Positions 8,295-16,000 of a stretch of DNA of 35,402 nt are shown here, in pieces. This DNA comes from an uncultured Pseudomonadota bacterium (GTDB lineage: Bacteria; Desulfobacterota; Binatia; Binatales; Binataceae): positions 1 to 35,402 of the forward strand of contig CALAOW010000029.1 in assembly GCA_937889395.1 (NCBI GenBank), in the 5' to 3' direction. The notes beneath the pieces were generated by a model. The model was not told where the DNA came from. It searched no databases and saw only the letters and a list, made by a program, of their open reading frames with translations. The number at the start of each line of letters is the position of its first letter. Within the stretch, counting starts at the first letter, position 1. A program made the position numbers and the translations under genes.

Positions 8295-9722
8295 TTACGG
8301 GACTTCGGTGCTCGCGTCGAGATACGCCAGCATCAGTTCATTCACCATCGATGGATCGAGCGAAGCCGCGCTGCCGGCGTACATCGCGCCGCTGCGCGCG
8401 GGCGTCGCCGGCGGATTCTTCGCGTAATCGACCCCGGCCGCGATGTCTCTGACGAAACGCGCCGCCAATCCCGGAATTGTCTGGAGCAAGGTGACGCACA
8501 TATGAAAGCCGGCGGGCCGCTGCAGCCCGTTAAGCCGCCATCCACGCTCCACGAGAAAATCGTGGACGTGGCGGATGTCCACCTTGTCCGACGTAATCGC
8601 GATGCAGTAGGTCGGCTTGCCGATAATCTTGAGCTCCGGGATTTTTGCGACTCCCGACTTGATCGTGTCCGCCGCCTTCATGATGCGGCGGGTCGCCTTC
8701 AGGTAGCCTTCCTCGCCGAGCGTGACCATCGCCGCCCATGTCGATGCGCTGATTCCCAGCGAGCGGGTGCCCGCCACCGTGGGCGCCGCATACAAGCCGC
8801 CCTGCCAGTCGGGCATCGTGAAGTACATGCGCCGGCGCAGCGCGCGATTGCGATAGAGCACCACCGACGCGCCCTTGAGCCCATAGCCCCATTTGTGCGT
8901 ATCGCAGGACATCGAGGTGACGCCGGGCAGGCGGAAGTCGAACGGCGGAACGTCGTAGCCGAGCTTTGCGATCCACGGCAGGATGAAACCGCCGAAGCAG
9001 CTATCGACATGCAGGCCGACGCCGGCTTCAAGCGCGAGGGCGGACAACTTCCCGATCGGATCGATCAGCCCGTGCGGATAATTCGCCGCCGAACCCGCGA
9101 TCGCGATGGTGTTGGGCCCGATCGCGCGCCGCATCGCGTCCACGTCGGCCAGGTAATCGGCTCCGACCGGCACGCGAATCAGCTTGATGCCGAAAAAGTG
9201 CGCGCCCTTGGAAAATGCCGGATGAATCGTGTCCGGCACCACCATCTCGGGCGCGGTGATTGCGCGCTCGGCCTTGGCTTGCTCCCGGTACGCCAGCATC
9301 GGCAGGATGATGCTCTCGGTGCCGCCCGAAGTGATCGCTCCGCATACCTCGGCCTGCGGATCCTTCTCGCGCGCGAGATCCGCGCCCAGCATCCGCGCGG
9401 TCATCGCGATTATCTCGCCCTCGAATTTGGTGCCGCTCGGGCACATGTCGCGGTGCAGCGGGTTGACGTGCGAGAACAGCGCGAACACGCGGTTGAGGTA
9501 AGCATAGTGCTCCATCCCGCCGTGGAAGTAGGTGCCCGAGATCTGGCCGGTCTGCCAGCGCACGTTTTCCTGGCGCGCGATGCTGCGCAACTCGCGCATG
9601 ACCTCCTCGGGCTGGCGGCCCTTCGTCGGCAGCTCGCGAAAGGTCTCGAAGGTTTCGCGATAGGGGAACATATCCCCAAAAGGTCCGGAGGGCTCTTGCT
9701 GCTTCTTCGCTGCCTTGGGCAT
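8295..9722 (-). CDS. Sphingosine-1-phosphate-lyase-like PLP-dependent decarboxylase
   Basis: 475 residues, close to the usual length of group II PLP decarboxylases. The PLP lysine is Lys277 in SCDTHKWGYGLKG, a motif resembling the S-x-D-T-H-K-x-G-x-x-x-K-G of sphingosine-1-phosphate lyases more than glutamate or tyrosine decarboxylases. Asp240 in GLHVDSCFGGF should contact the pyridine nitrogen, and TSGGTESI (131-138) binds the cofactor phosphate. The reaction could be cleavage of a long-chain base phosphate or decarboxylation of an amino acid; sequence alone does not settle it. No N-terminal membrane anchor is seen, unlike the eukaryotic enzyme. The ATG at 9722 lies 8 nt after AAGGAG. No related gene is adjacent. 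Confidence 0.8.
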   Translation of the reverse strand: MPKAAKKQQEPSGPFGDMFPYRETFETFRELPTKGRQPEEVMRELRSIARQENVRWQTGQISGTYFHGGMEHYAYLNRVFALFSHVNPLHRDMCPSGTKFEGEIIAMTARMLGADLAREKDPQAEVCGAITSGGTESIILPMLAYREQAKAERAITAPEMVVPDTIHPAFSKGAHFFGIKLIRVPVGADYLADVDAMRRAIGPNTIAIAGSAANYPHGLIDPIGKLSALALEAGVGLHVDSCFGGFILPWIAKLGYDVPPFDFRLPGVTSMSCDTHKWGYGLKGASVVLYRNRALRRRMYFTMPDWQGGLYAAPTVAGTRSLGISASTWAAMVTLGEEGYLKATRRIMKAADTIKSGVAKIPELKIIGKPTYCIAITSDKVDIRHVHDFLVERGWRLNGLQRPAGFHMCVTLLQTIPGLAARFVRDIAAGVDYAKNPPATPARSGAMYAGSAASLDPSMVNELMLAYLDASTEVP

Positions 9723-9853
9723 GGTACGAACTCCTTGGGGATCTCAGCGCCCGGATAATCCGGCGCCGGGGCCAAATATAACTTATTGCCTGGCGTTTTC
9801 CGAATTCCCCGGACAGGCCATGTCCGCCAACGGTATTCCTTGACAAATGTAAA

Positions 9854-9907
9854 CCGGAATTTCCATTTTAACCCGGATTCAGACTCGCACCCAGAGCACG
9901 CGGTTTG
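9854..9907. repeat. About 55-bp diverged direct repeat, copy 1
   Basis: Starts with CCGGAATTTCCATTTT, identical to 11556-11571. It continues with patchy similarity (GATTCAG, GCACC, GCGGTTTG) to 9907. The pair brackets the Gfo/Idh/MocA gene and may be the ends of a lost insertion sequence. The 9723-10350 interval holds only this repeat and the terminator at 10095. Confidence 0.6.
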
Positions 9908-10094
9908 AAACGCGAAGTTCGAGCCCGGTGTTAAGTTCGAAACCCTTTCCACGGCGGCGTAGCGGACCATGAGTGTCTCGCGTTGGCATGAAACACCTGA
10001 AACTGGCGTTTTCCCGACTGAGTTCTCACACACTTATCCCTTTCCCCCCTATCCCGTCATCTAAACCGCGATTCTCCTTTTGCCAGAAAACAAA

Positions 10095-10130
10095 AAGCCC
10101 GGCACCTTTCAAACCAAAGGTGCCGGGCTT
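10095..10130 (-). terminator. Rho-independent terminator of the oxidoreductase gene
   Basis: A perfect 15-bp stem, AAGCCCGGCACCTTT at 10095-10109 with AAAGGTGCCGGGCTT at 10116-10130, and loop CAAACC. Reading the minus strand, the stem is followed by TTTTTGTTTT, a good U-tract. It is therefore a terminator for leftward transcription from the gene ending at 10351. On the + strand the T-run is too short for an efficient terminator. Confidence 0.85.
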
Positions 10131-10350
10131 CATACCCTTATCGCGTAATTGCTGAGCGCAGCGGCTTATTCCAGCGTTATGGCACTTTCCGGACCGCGGC
10201 GAGGATCGCGGCTCTTGGCCGCTTCGCTCCGTCTATTATTCTACAAAGCTTGTCATGCAAGCCTTACTGACCGCTTCAGTGGATCGTGGACGGCATCGCC
10301 CGCACGTTGCACAAAGGCACCAGCACGAGTTCTCGGGACGGAGAGCCAAG

Positions 10351-11460
10351 TCAGATCGGGAGTCGTGCTCTGGTGTCCGGCCCGATCTCGTCGAGACACA
10401 CTTCGCGGTGCTCGCAGGCCGAGACGTGGGCGGCGATGGCGAAGCGGAGCGTTGCCGCTGCATCGTCGGCATCCTGTGGGGGTTGGCGGCCTTTAATCAA
10501 CGCGTCGATGAAATCGTGCACGCCGAGGCGAAAACTTTCCGACCAGTCGTTTGGAATGTCGTGCCAGCCGCGCGTCTCGCCGTCCCGATACAGGACCAGC
10601 GCAGGCTCGTCGAGCAGAGAACCGGTGCAGCGGTTGATCCAGATGATGCCCTCGGTCCCGTGGATTTCGATGCGGTCGTCACTGGCGTAGTACTTCGAGC
10701 GTACGCGCATGCCCACCGAAGCGATGACTTCCCAGCTGCCGAACTTGGGTACGCCGGCGTACTTCCAACTGATTAAAGCGGGCCCGTCGTAGAAAGCGTC
10801 CGACCCAAACCGGTTGACGTGAATCCACGCGTGCACGCGTTCGACCGGCTCGGCGATGAAGAAGCGCGCCATGTTGTAGCAATGGTAGCCGTGGTCGAAG
10901 CAGGTTGGGCCGCCACCGCAGGTTTCCGGATTCATGCGCCACGCTAGCGACGTGGCCGGCACCCGCCAGCCGTCATCGAAACGTCCGGCCGCCGTCTTGA
11001 TACGCACCGAGATGGGCTCACCGATTGCGCCTTCCTGGACCAGCGCGCGCGCCTTGACGTGCGGCGGATAGTACATGAAGTTCTCGAAGACACGCAGCCG
11101 GCGTCCCGCAGCTTTCGCCGCTTCATTCACGTCGTCGAGTTCGCGCAGCGTCAACGCCGGCGGCTTCTGCAACGACACATGCTTGCCTGCCTTCAACGCG
11201 GCGATGGCGACCTCCCGATGCAAGTGGTGTGGTATCAGTATCTCCACGGCGTTCACGTCGGAGTCGGCGAGAAGCTGGTGATAGTCACGATACGTCTTCT
11301 TTGGTTGCCACTCCTGCTGTCGCTGACCTAGTAGCGCTTCGTCGTTGTCACAGATTGCTGTCAGCTCCGCGCGCGAGTGATCGCGATAGCCCAGGACCTG
11401 CAGGCTGGCGATGCGCCCGCAACCAATCAGACCAACGTGTACGCGTTCGAGCGGCGTCAT
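10351..11460 (-). CDS. Gfo/Idh/MocA family NAD(P)-dependent oxidoreductase
   Basis: 369 residues, the usual length. The N-terminal Rossmann fold shows GLIGCGRIASLQ at about residues 10-21, followed by ICDNDE (36-41) where the acidic residue binds the cofactor ribose. The family's conserved EKP motif is QKPPALT here, with Lys kept and Glu replaced by Gln. The C-terminal substrate domain contains FDHGYHCYNMARFF. Members oxidise or reduce sugars, inositols and related polyols in the cytoplasm; the substrate is unknown. It appears monocistronic, with its own terminator at 10095-10130. It is flanked by two copies of a diverged repeat (9854 and 11556), so it may have moved as a unit. Confidence 0.85.
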   Translation of the reverse strand: MTPLERVHVGLIGCGRIASLQVLGYRDHSRAELTAICDNDEALLGQRQQEWQPKKTYRDYHQLLADSDVNAVEILIPHHLHREVAIAALKAGKHVSLQKPPALTLRELDDVNEAAKAAGRRLRVFENFMYYPPHVKARALVQEGAIGEPISVRIKTAAGRFDDGWRVPATSLAWRMNPETCGGGPTCFDHGYHCYNMARFFIAEPVERVHAWIHVNRFGSDAFYDGPALISWKYAGVPKFGSWEVIASVGMRVRSKYYASDDRIEIHGTEGIIWINRCTGSLLDEPALVLYRDGETRGWHDIPNDWSESFRLGVHDFIDALIKGRQPPQDADDAAATLRFAIAAHVSACEHREVCLDEIGPDTRARLPI

Positions 11461-11555
11461 ACTGCGCTTATCTCAAATCGTGTGTCACCTGTCTATGAAA
11501 GATCGGACAGATTGACAGATATTCCCTATAACTTTCCGAGCTAACTCTATATGAG

Positions 11556-11610
11556 CCGGAATTTCCATTTTCAATCCTGAATCGGATTAGCACCGACAGC
11601 GGGCGGTTTG
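11556..11610. repeat. About 55-bp diverged direct repeat, copy 2
   Basis: CCGGAATTTCCATTTT is identical to 9854-9869 and in the same orientation. The following 40 bp are partly conserved up to GCGGTTTG. It lies just upstream of the oxidoreductase gene in the otherwise empty 11461-11753 interval. Confidence 0.6.
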
Positions 11611-11753
11611 CGGGTGACGGTATTTTATGCCCGTTGGGTCTATCCGGGAAGTTGTGGGCGCCAAGCGCTTGATTTCAACGCGAAGGTCCGGCCCTGCGGT
11701 CCGAGGAGAAGGTTACCGGGGTTGCAGCGCAGGTCTAAAGACTACGTCCGCGA

Positions 11754-12173
11754 TTAGAGCCCGAAGAAGAGGCCGAAGCCAGATGGCGGACGCGGACCGT
11801 ACTCGTAGCCCGGCCCGTAGCCCGGCCCGTAGTACGGCCCGTAGTACGGCTCCGGCCCATAGTAGTCGTAGGGCTCAGGCGCCCCGTAGTAGTAGGGTCC
11901 GGGCGCGTAATAACCACCGCCCCAATAACCACCGCCCCAATGGCCGCCGCCCCAACCTCCGCGATGGCCACCGCCGTAATACCCGCCACGCCCGCCGCCG
12001 CGGTGGCCGCCGCCGTGGCCGCCGCCGTGGCCGCCGCCATGATGGCCGGCGGCAAGCACCGAGGTCATGGGGAACGTGCAAAGCAAGCCACCGAATGCGA
12101 GCGCCATCGCGATCTTGCCGAATCTCGCGAGCATGGATCGCGAGTCTTTACTGTGTTTAGTCGAGGTTTTCAT
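11754..12173 (-). CDS. Gly/His/Tyr/Pro-rich exported protein
   Basis: 139 residues from the ATG at 12173, which has GGAG 9 nt upstream; a longer frame to 12209 lacks this support. The N-terminus has lysines and a hydrophobic stretch (KIAMALAFGGLLCTFPMTS) ending VLAAG, a signal peptide. The mature protein opens with GHHGGGHGGGHGGGH, a likely metal-binding or flexible segment. It continues with GGYW/GGYY units and ends in Tyr-Pro-Gly repeats (PYYGPYYGPGYGPGYEYGP). It is probably a disordered periplasmic or surface protein. The next gene upstream on the same strand is a Spy/CpxP-like protein 35 bp away, suggesting co-expression in envelope stress. No enzymatic domain is seen. Confidence 0.7.
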   Translation of the reverse strand: MKTSTKHSKDSRSMLARFGKIAMALAFGGLLCTFPMTSVLAAGHHGGGHGGGHGGGHRGGGRGGYYGGGHRGGWGGGHWGGGYWGGGYYAPGPYYYGAPEPYDYYGPEPYYGPYYGPGYGPGYEYGPRPPSGFGLFFGL

Positions 12174-12208
12174 GATGATACTCCGTCGCCGGTGCGACTC
12201 CCAATTCA

Positions 12209-12739
12209 TTAGCTCTCTTTGCTAGCTGCTTTTTTTGCTTCGGAGCGCGCGCGGCCGCGGAACATTGCGTCGGCAGTCTTCTTCTGCGCGTCCGACATAC
12301 TGTTGTAGAGACCCTCGAAGGCCGGAATGAATTTCTTCATTCCGTCCTCATGTGCCTGGATGACCTCCGAGTAGGATTTGACGACGTCAACGGCGGTCAT
12401 CGACTGCATGGCTGCGGCCCGTTGTTTCTGTAAGTCCACCATCGCCTGCGCGTTATCGCGCATCACCTGGGCAAGGTTGTCCCATTGAGTCTTCTGAGCA
12501 TCCGTGATGTGGAGCTTTTTGTGCAGCTCTTTGATACGCGCCTCGACCGATGCGGTTCCAGGTCCGGGCGCCGTCACCGCAGCCGACGCCATCTCTTGTC
12601 GCGAAGACGCTGCGGGTGATTTGGTCGCAGCCGTCGAACCGGTGGAAGCTGCGAACAAAGGAGTGGCAAGCACGATAGCGCCGAGAAGGGTTGCCGCTGC
12701 TGTGATTGCGTGCGCTTTTGGACGCGTGATCGAGATCAT
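12209..12739 (-). CDS. Spy/CpxP-like periplasmic LTXXQ-type protein
   Basis: 176 residues from the ATG at 12739, with TGAGG 8-12 nt upstream. The signal peptide is AITAAATLLGAIVLATPLF followed by AAS. The mature protein is helical and carries two motifs of the Spy/CpxP family in the usual spacing: HITDAQKTQWDNLA near residue 100 and MSDAQKKTADAMF near 155. Family members are small periplasmic chaperones or stress sensors. The Ala/Ser/Pro-rich linker after the signal is not conserved in the family. It is followed by the Gly-rich exported protein gene and probably forms a two-gene unit with it. Confidence 0.72.
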   Translation of the reverse strand: MISITRPKAHAITAAATLLGAIVLATPLFAASTGSTAATKSPAASSRQEMASAAVTAPGPGTASVEARIKELHKKLHITDAQKTQWDNLAQVMRDNAQAMVDLQKQRAAAMQSMTAVDVVKSYSEVIQAHEDGMKKFIPAFEGLYNSMSDAQKKTADAMFRGRARSEAKKAASKES

Positions 12740-12902
12740 GATTTGGTGCCTCAATTTTAGAGTTCCCCTCGTAGAGTTCGATTCAGATCAAATCTAATTT
12801 CAAGATTTATCACAGTCTCCAGTGGTACCGACGAAAATTCCATTGAATTCAATGACAGAAGTGCCGTGCGGCACAATCCAGATGTGAAGTATGAGGAGTT
12901 TT

Positions 12903-13005
12903 TTAGCGGCCAGCGGCATTCGCCTGCCAAATTTCGATCATGGTGTGAGGAATCGCGCGGCCATCTTCGTCGAGCACGCGACCGGTCACGATTCTGCTCT
13001 GCCTC
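12903..13005 (-). pseudogene. Fragment of protocatechuate 3,4-dioxygenase (PcaH-like) gene
   Basis: The minus-strand translation RIVTGRVLDEDGRAIPHT then MIEIWQANAAGR matches the conserved segment of intradiol ring-cleavage dioxygenases (GRVLDEDGxPxPxxxxEIWQANAxGRY). It stops directly after AAGR, before the Tyr/His iron ligands. Its upstream side runs straight into the end of the acyl-CoA dehydrogenase gene. It is a broken relic of about 34 codons, evidence of a deletion or rearrangement on this side of the catabolic cluster. Confidence 0.7.
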
Positions 13006-13009
13006 CACC

Positions 13010-14212
13010 TCACACCGCGACGCCTGAGCGCAGCAGCTCCTCGGCGATGATGATGCGCCGCACCTCGCTCGTGCCCGCACCAATCTCCATCAGCTTGCAA
13101 GCACGATAGAGGCGGTTCACCTCCATCTCCCACATGAAGCCGCTGCCGCCGTGAATCTGCACGGCGTCGGCTGCCACGCGCGAGGTCGCTTCCGCGCAGT
13201 AGAGAATGGACGCTGCGGTGAGCTGATGGACACCGCCACGCCCGCCGCCACCGATCTCCAGCACGTTCACGGCCGCGAGCGCCTTGTAAGCAAGCATCCT
13301 CATCGACTCGATCGCGGTGTACATGTCCGCGAGCTTTGCCTGGATGATTTGGAACTCGCCGATCGGACGGCCGAACTGCCGGCGTTGCCGCGCATAATCG
13401 AGGGCAAGCTGCAAGCAGCGTTCAGCGATCCCGATCGACAAGGTCGCTCCCACCGCGCGCTCGAGGTCGAGGCCGCTCATGACGACCGCGACGCCGGCGT
13501 TTTCCTCACGTACGCGGTTGGCGACGGGAACCCGGCAGTCGTCGAAGACCAGCTCCGCCGTCGGGCTGCCGCGAAAGCCCATCTTGATGAGCTTCTGCGC
13601 CACCGAAAAGCCAGGCGCGCTCTTCTCGACGAGGAACGCGCTGATGCCCTTGGGGCCAAGCTCCGGCGAAGTCTTCGCGTACACGAGCAGCACATCGGCG
13701 ATCGAGCCGTTTGTGATGAATAGCTTGCGGCCGTTCAGCACGTAATGATCCCCGTCGCGTCGCGCTGTCGTGCGCATGCCGCCGAGTGCGTCGGAGCCAG
13801 CGCCAGGCTCGGTGAGGCCGAGCGCGCCGACCAGCGTCCCGTCGGCGAGACCCGGCAAGTAGCGTTTCTTCTGTTCCGGACTCGCGTTGCGCTGGATGTT
13901 GTTCACGCAGAGATTCTCGTGGGCAAGCCACGAGAGGGCGACGGCCTGGTTCCAGCGCGCAAAGCCCTGGCCCACCAGCGCCGACGAAAAAAGGTCGAGT
14001 CCGGGTCCGCCTTCCGACTCCGGGATCGTCAGGCCGAGGTAGCCGGCCGCGCCGAGGCGACGGAAGAGTCCTTCTGGCCACCACTCGTCGTCGTCCATCT
14101 TCCTCGCGAGTGGCGCCAGCTCTTTGCGCGCGAACTCGTCGGCCAGCGCCAGCGTGTGGCACTGATCTTCGGTCAATTCGTAGGGGTTTGGAGCGGGTGC
14201 GATGCGGGCCAT
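13010..14212 (-). CDS. Acyl-CoA dehydrogenase, isovaleryl/citronellyl-CoA type
   Basis: 400 residues, full length. FAD/acyl-CoA dehydrogenase features are GLTEPGAGSDALG (132-144) and FITNGS (165-170), with the C-terminal QIHGGSGFMWEMEVNRLYRA. The catalytic base is Glu251 in SGLDLERAVG, the position used by isovaleryl-CoA dehydrogenases rather than the C-terminal Glu of medium-chain enzymes. It probably introduces the 2,3-double bond into isovaleryl-CoA (leucine route) or citronellyl-CoA (terpene route). It is divergent from the carboxylase genes, with a 182-bp gap (14213-14394) that must hold both promoters. The gene reads into the pcaH relic at its 3' end. Confidence 0.88.
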   Translation of the reverse strand: MARIAPAPNPYELTEDQCHTLALADEFARKELAPLARKMDDDEWWPEGLFRRLGAAGYLGLTIPESEGGPGLDLFSSALVGQGFARWNQAVALSWLAHENLCVNNIQRNASPEQKKRYLPGLADGTLVGALGLTEPGAGSDALGGMRTTARRDGDHYVLNGRKLFITNGSIADVLLVYAKTSPELGPKGISAFLVEKSAPGFSVAQKLIKMGFRGSPTAELVFDDCRVPVANRVREENAGVAVVMSGLDLERAVGATLSIGIAERCLQLALDYARQRRQFGRPIGEFQIIQAKLADMYTAIESMRMLAYKALAAVNVLEIGGGGRGGVHQLTAASILYCAEATSRVAADAVQIHGGSGFMWEMEVNRLYRACKLMEIGAGTSEVRRIIIAEELLRSGVAV

Positions 14213-14394
14213 AGGGCCTCCTGGGCTCGAATGTGAGTATCATTTGCCAGAGACTCGATCCGAGGCAAGGACCCGCAGCGTTCTTCGGCCCCGCATCGCG
14301 TTCATCAACTCCAATTCTTCCAACTCTTCCGCGACCATCGGTTCTCTGTTAAGTGAGCATCACTCAGTCAGGATATTCGCGAGGCGCTGAGCCA

Positions 14395-15993
14395 ATGCCG
14401 ATCTTGCCAACCCGCATCGACCCGCACTCGGAGACGTTTATTGCCAATCGGCGGGCCATGCTCGAGAAGCTCGACCGCCTCGCGGCGTTGCAGCGCCAGG
14501 CGCTACTCGGCGGCGGAGAGCGCTACGTCGAGCGGCATCACCGGCGCGGGAAGCTTTTGCCGCGCGAGCGTATCGAGCTGCTAGTTGACCCTGACTCGCC
14601 GTTCCTCGAACTGTCACCCTACGCGGCGGCCGAGACCGAGTACGAGGTCGGCGCATCGCTCGTGACCGGGATCGGTGTCGTCTCCGGGACGGAATGCCTG
14701 ATCCTTGCCAACGACCCGACCGTGCGCGGCGGCGCCATAAACCCGTACTCGCTCGCCAAGATGTTGCGCGCGTACCAAATCTCGATCGAGAACCGGCTCC
14801 CGCTCGTCTACCTGGTCGAATCAGGAGGCGCGGACCTGCCGCGCCAGGCGGAGATCTTCGTGCCCGGCGGCGCGATGTTCCGCAACTTGACGCGTTCTTC
14901 GGGGCGGCGCGTGCCGACGATCGCACTGGTGTTCGGCAACTCGACGGCCGGCGGCGCCTATTTGCCCGGCCTCTCCGACTACGTGGTCATGGTGCGCAAT
15001 CGCGCCAAGGTCTTCCTAGGCGGCCCGCCGCTCGTGAAGATGGCGACGGGCGAGGACGCTAATGACGAGGAGCTCGGCGGCGCCGAAATGCATGCCAGCT
15101 TGTCAGGCCTCGCTGACTACATGGCGCTCGACGAGCCTGACGCAATCCGGCTTGGCCGGCGCATCGTCGCCCGCCTCGCATGGCGCAAGCTCGGCCACGG
15201 CCCGAGTGCGGCGCCGCATGAGCCGCGCTACGACAGCGACGAGCTGCTCGGTATCCCTTCGGCCGATATGAAGGTGCCGTTCCCGATCCGCGAGGTGATC
15301 TCGCGCGTAGTGGACGGCTCGGAGTTCGACGAGTTCAAGCCGCTGTACGGCACGAACCTGGTGACGGGATGGGCGCGCATCCACGGCTACGACCTCGGCA
15401 TCCTCGCCAACGACCAGGGCGTGCTCTTCTCGGAGGAATCGCAGAAGGCGGCCCAGTTCATCCAGCTCGCCAACAAGATCGATCTGCCGCTCCTGTTCGT
15501 GCAGAACGTCACGGGCTACATGGTCGGGCGACAGTACGAGCAGCGCGGCATCATCAAGCACGGGTCGATGATGGTGAACGCCGTCTCGAACAGCAGCGTG
15601 CCCCACCTGACGCTCCAGGTGGGTGGCTCTTACGGCGCGGGCAACTACGGCATGTCCGGCCGTGCCTACGAACCGCGATTTCTCTTCCTCTGGCCCAATG
15701 CGAAGACGGCAGTGATGGGCCCCGAGCAGCTCGCCGGAACGCTCTCGATCGTGGCGCGCGCGGCGGCGGCCGCAGCAGGAAAACCCTTCGACGAGGAGGC
15801 CGACGCCGGGCGCCGGCGCACCGTCGAGGACCAGATCGAGCGCGAGTCACTGGCACCCTTCACCAGCGGCCGGCTCTTCGACGACGGAATCATCGATCCG
15901 CGCGACAGCCGGACCGTGCTCGGGATAGCGCTCTGCGTCGTGCACTCGAACGAGATCCGGGGCGCGCGCGAGTTCGGCGTCTTCCGGATGTGA
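14395..15993 (+). CDS. Acyl-CoA carboxylase beta (carboxyltransferase) subunit, MCC/GCC type
   Basis: 532 residues from the ATG at 14395, the usual length for methylcrotonoyl-CoA or geranyl-CoA carboxylase beta subunits. A GTG at 14353 is less likely. Diagnostic features are the N-terminal RRGKLLPRERIELLVDP, the GNSTAGGAYLPGLSDY oxyanion region, GGAEMHASLSGLADYM, and the C-terminal GSYGAGNYGMSGRAYEPRF. It transfers carboxylate from biotin to the gamma carbon of a branched 2-enoyl-CoA. The biotin-carrying partner follows after 7 bp. The choice between 3-methylcrotonyl-CoA and geranyl-CoA cannot be made safely from the sequence, although the AtuA-like gene downstream leaves both open. Confidence 0.88.
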   Translation: MPILPTRIDPHSETFIANRRAMLEKLDRLAALQRQALLGGGERYVERHHRRGKLLPRERIELLVDPDSPFLELSPYAAAETEYEVGASLVTGIGVVSGTECLILANDPTVRGGAINPYSLAKMLRAYQISIENRLPLVYLVESGGADLPRQAEIFVPGGAMFRNLTRSSGRRVPTIALVFGNSTAGGAYLPGLSDYVVMVRNRAKVFLGGPPLVKMATGEDANDEELGGAEMHASLSGLADYMALDEPDAIRLGRRIVARLAWRKLGHGPSAAPHEPRYDSDELLGIPSADMKVPFPIREVISRVVDGSEFDEFKPLYGTNLVTGWARIHGYDLGILANDQGVLFSEESQKAAQFIQLANKIDLPLLFVQNVTGYMVGRQYEQRGIIKHGSMMVNAVSNSSVPHLTLQVGGSYGAGNYGMSGRAYEPRFLFLWPNAKTAVMGPEQLAGTLSIVARAAAAAAGKPFDEEADAGRRRTVEDQIERESLAPFTSGRLFDDGIIDPRDSRTVLGIALCVVHSNEIRGAREFGVFRM

Positions 15994-16000
15994 GGGCGGC

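Noticed and set aside
8502-9758. 418-codon plus-strand frame
   Set aside because: Antisense to the PLP-dependent decarboxylase, His/Arg-rich with no motifs; typical of high-GC shadow frames.
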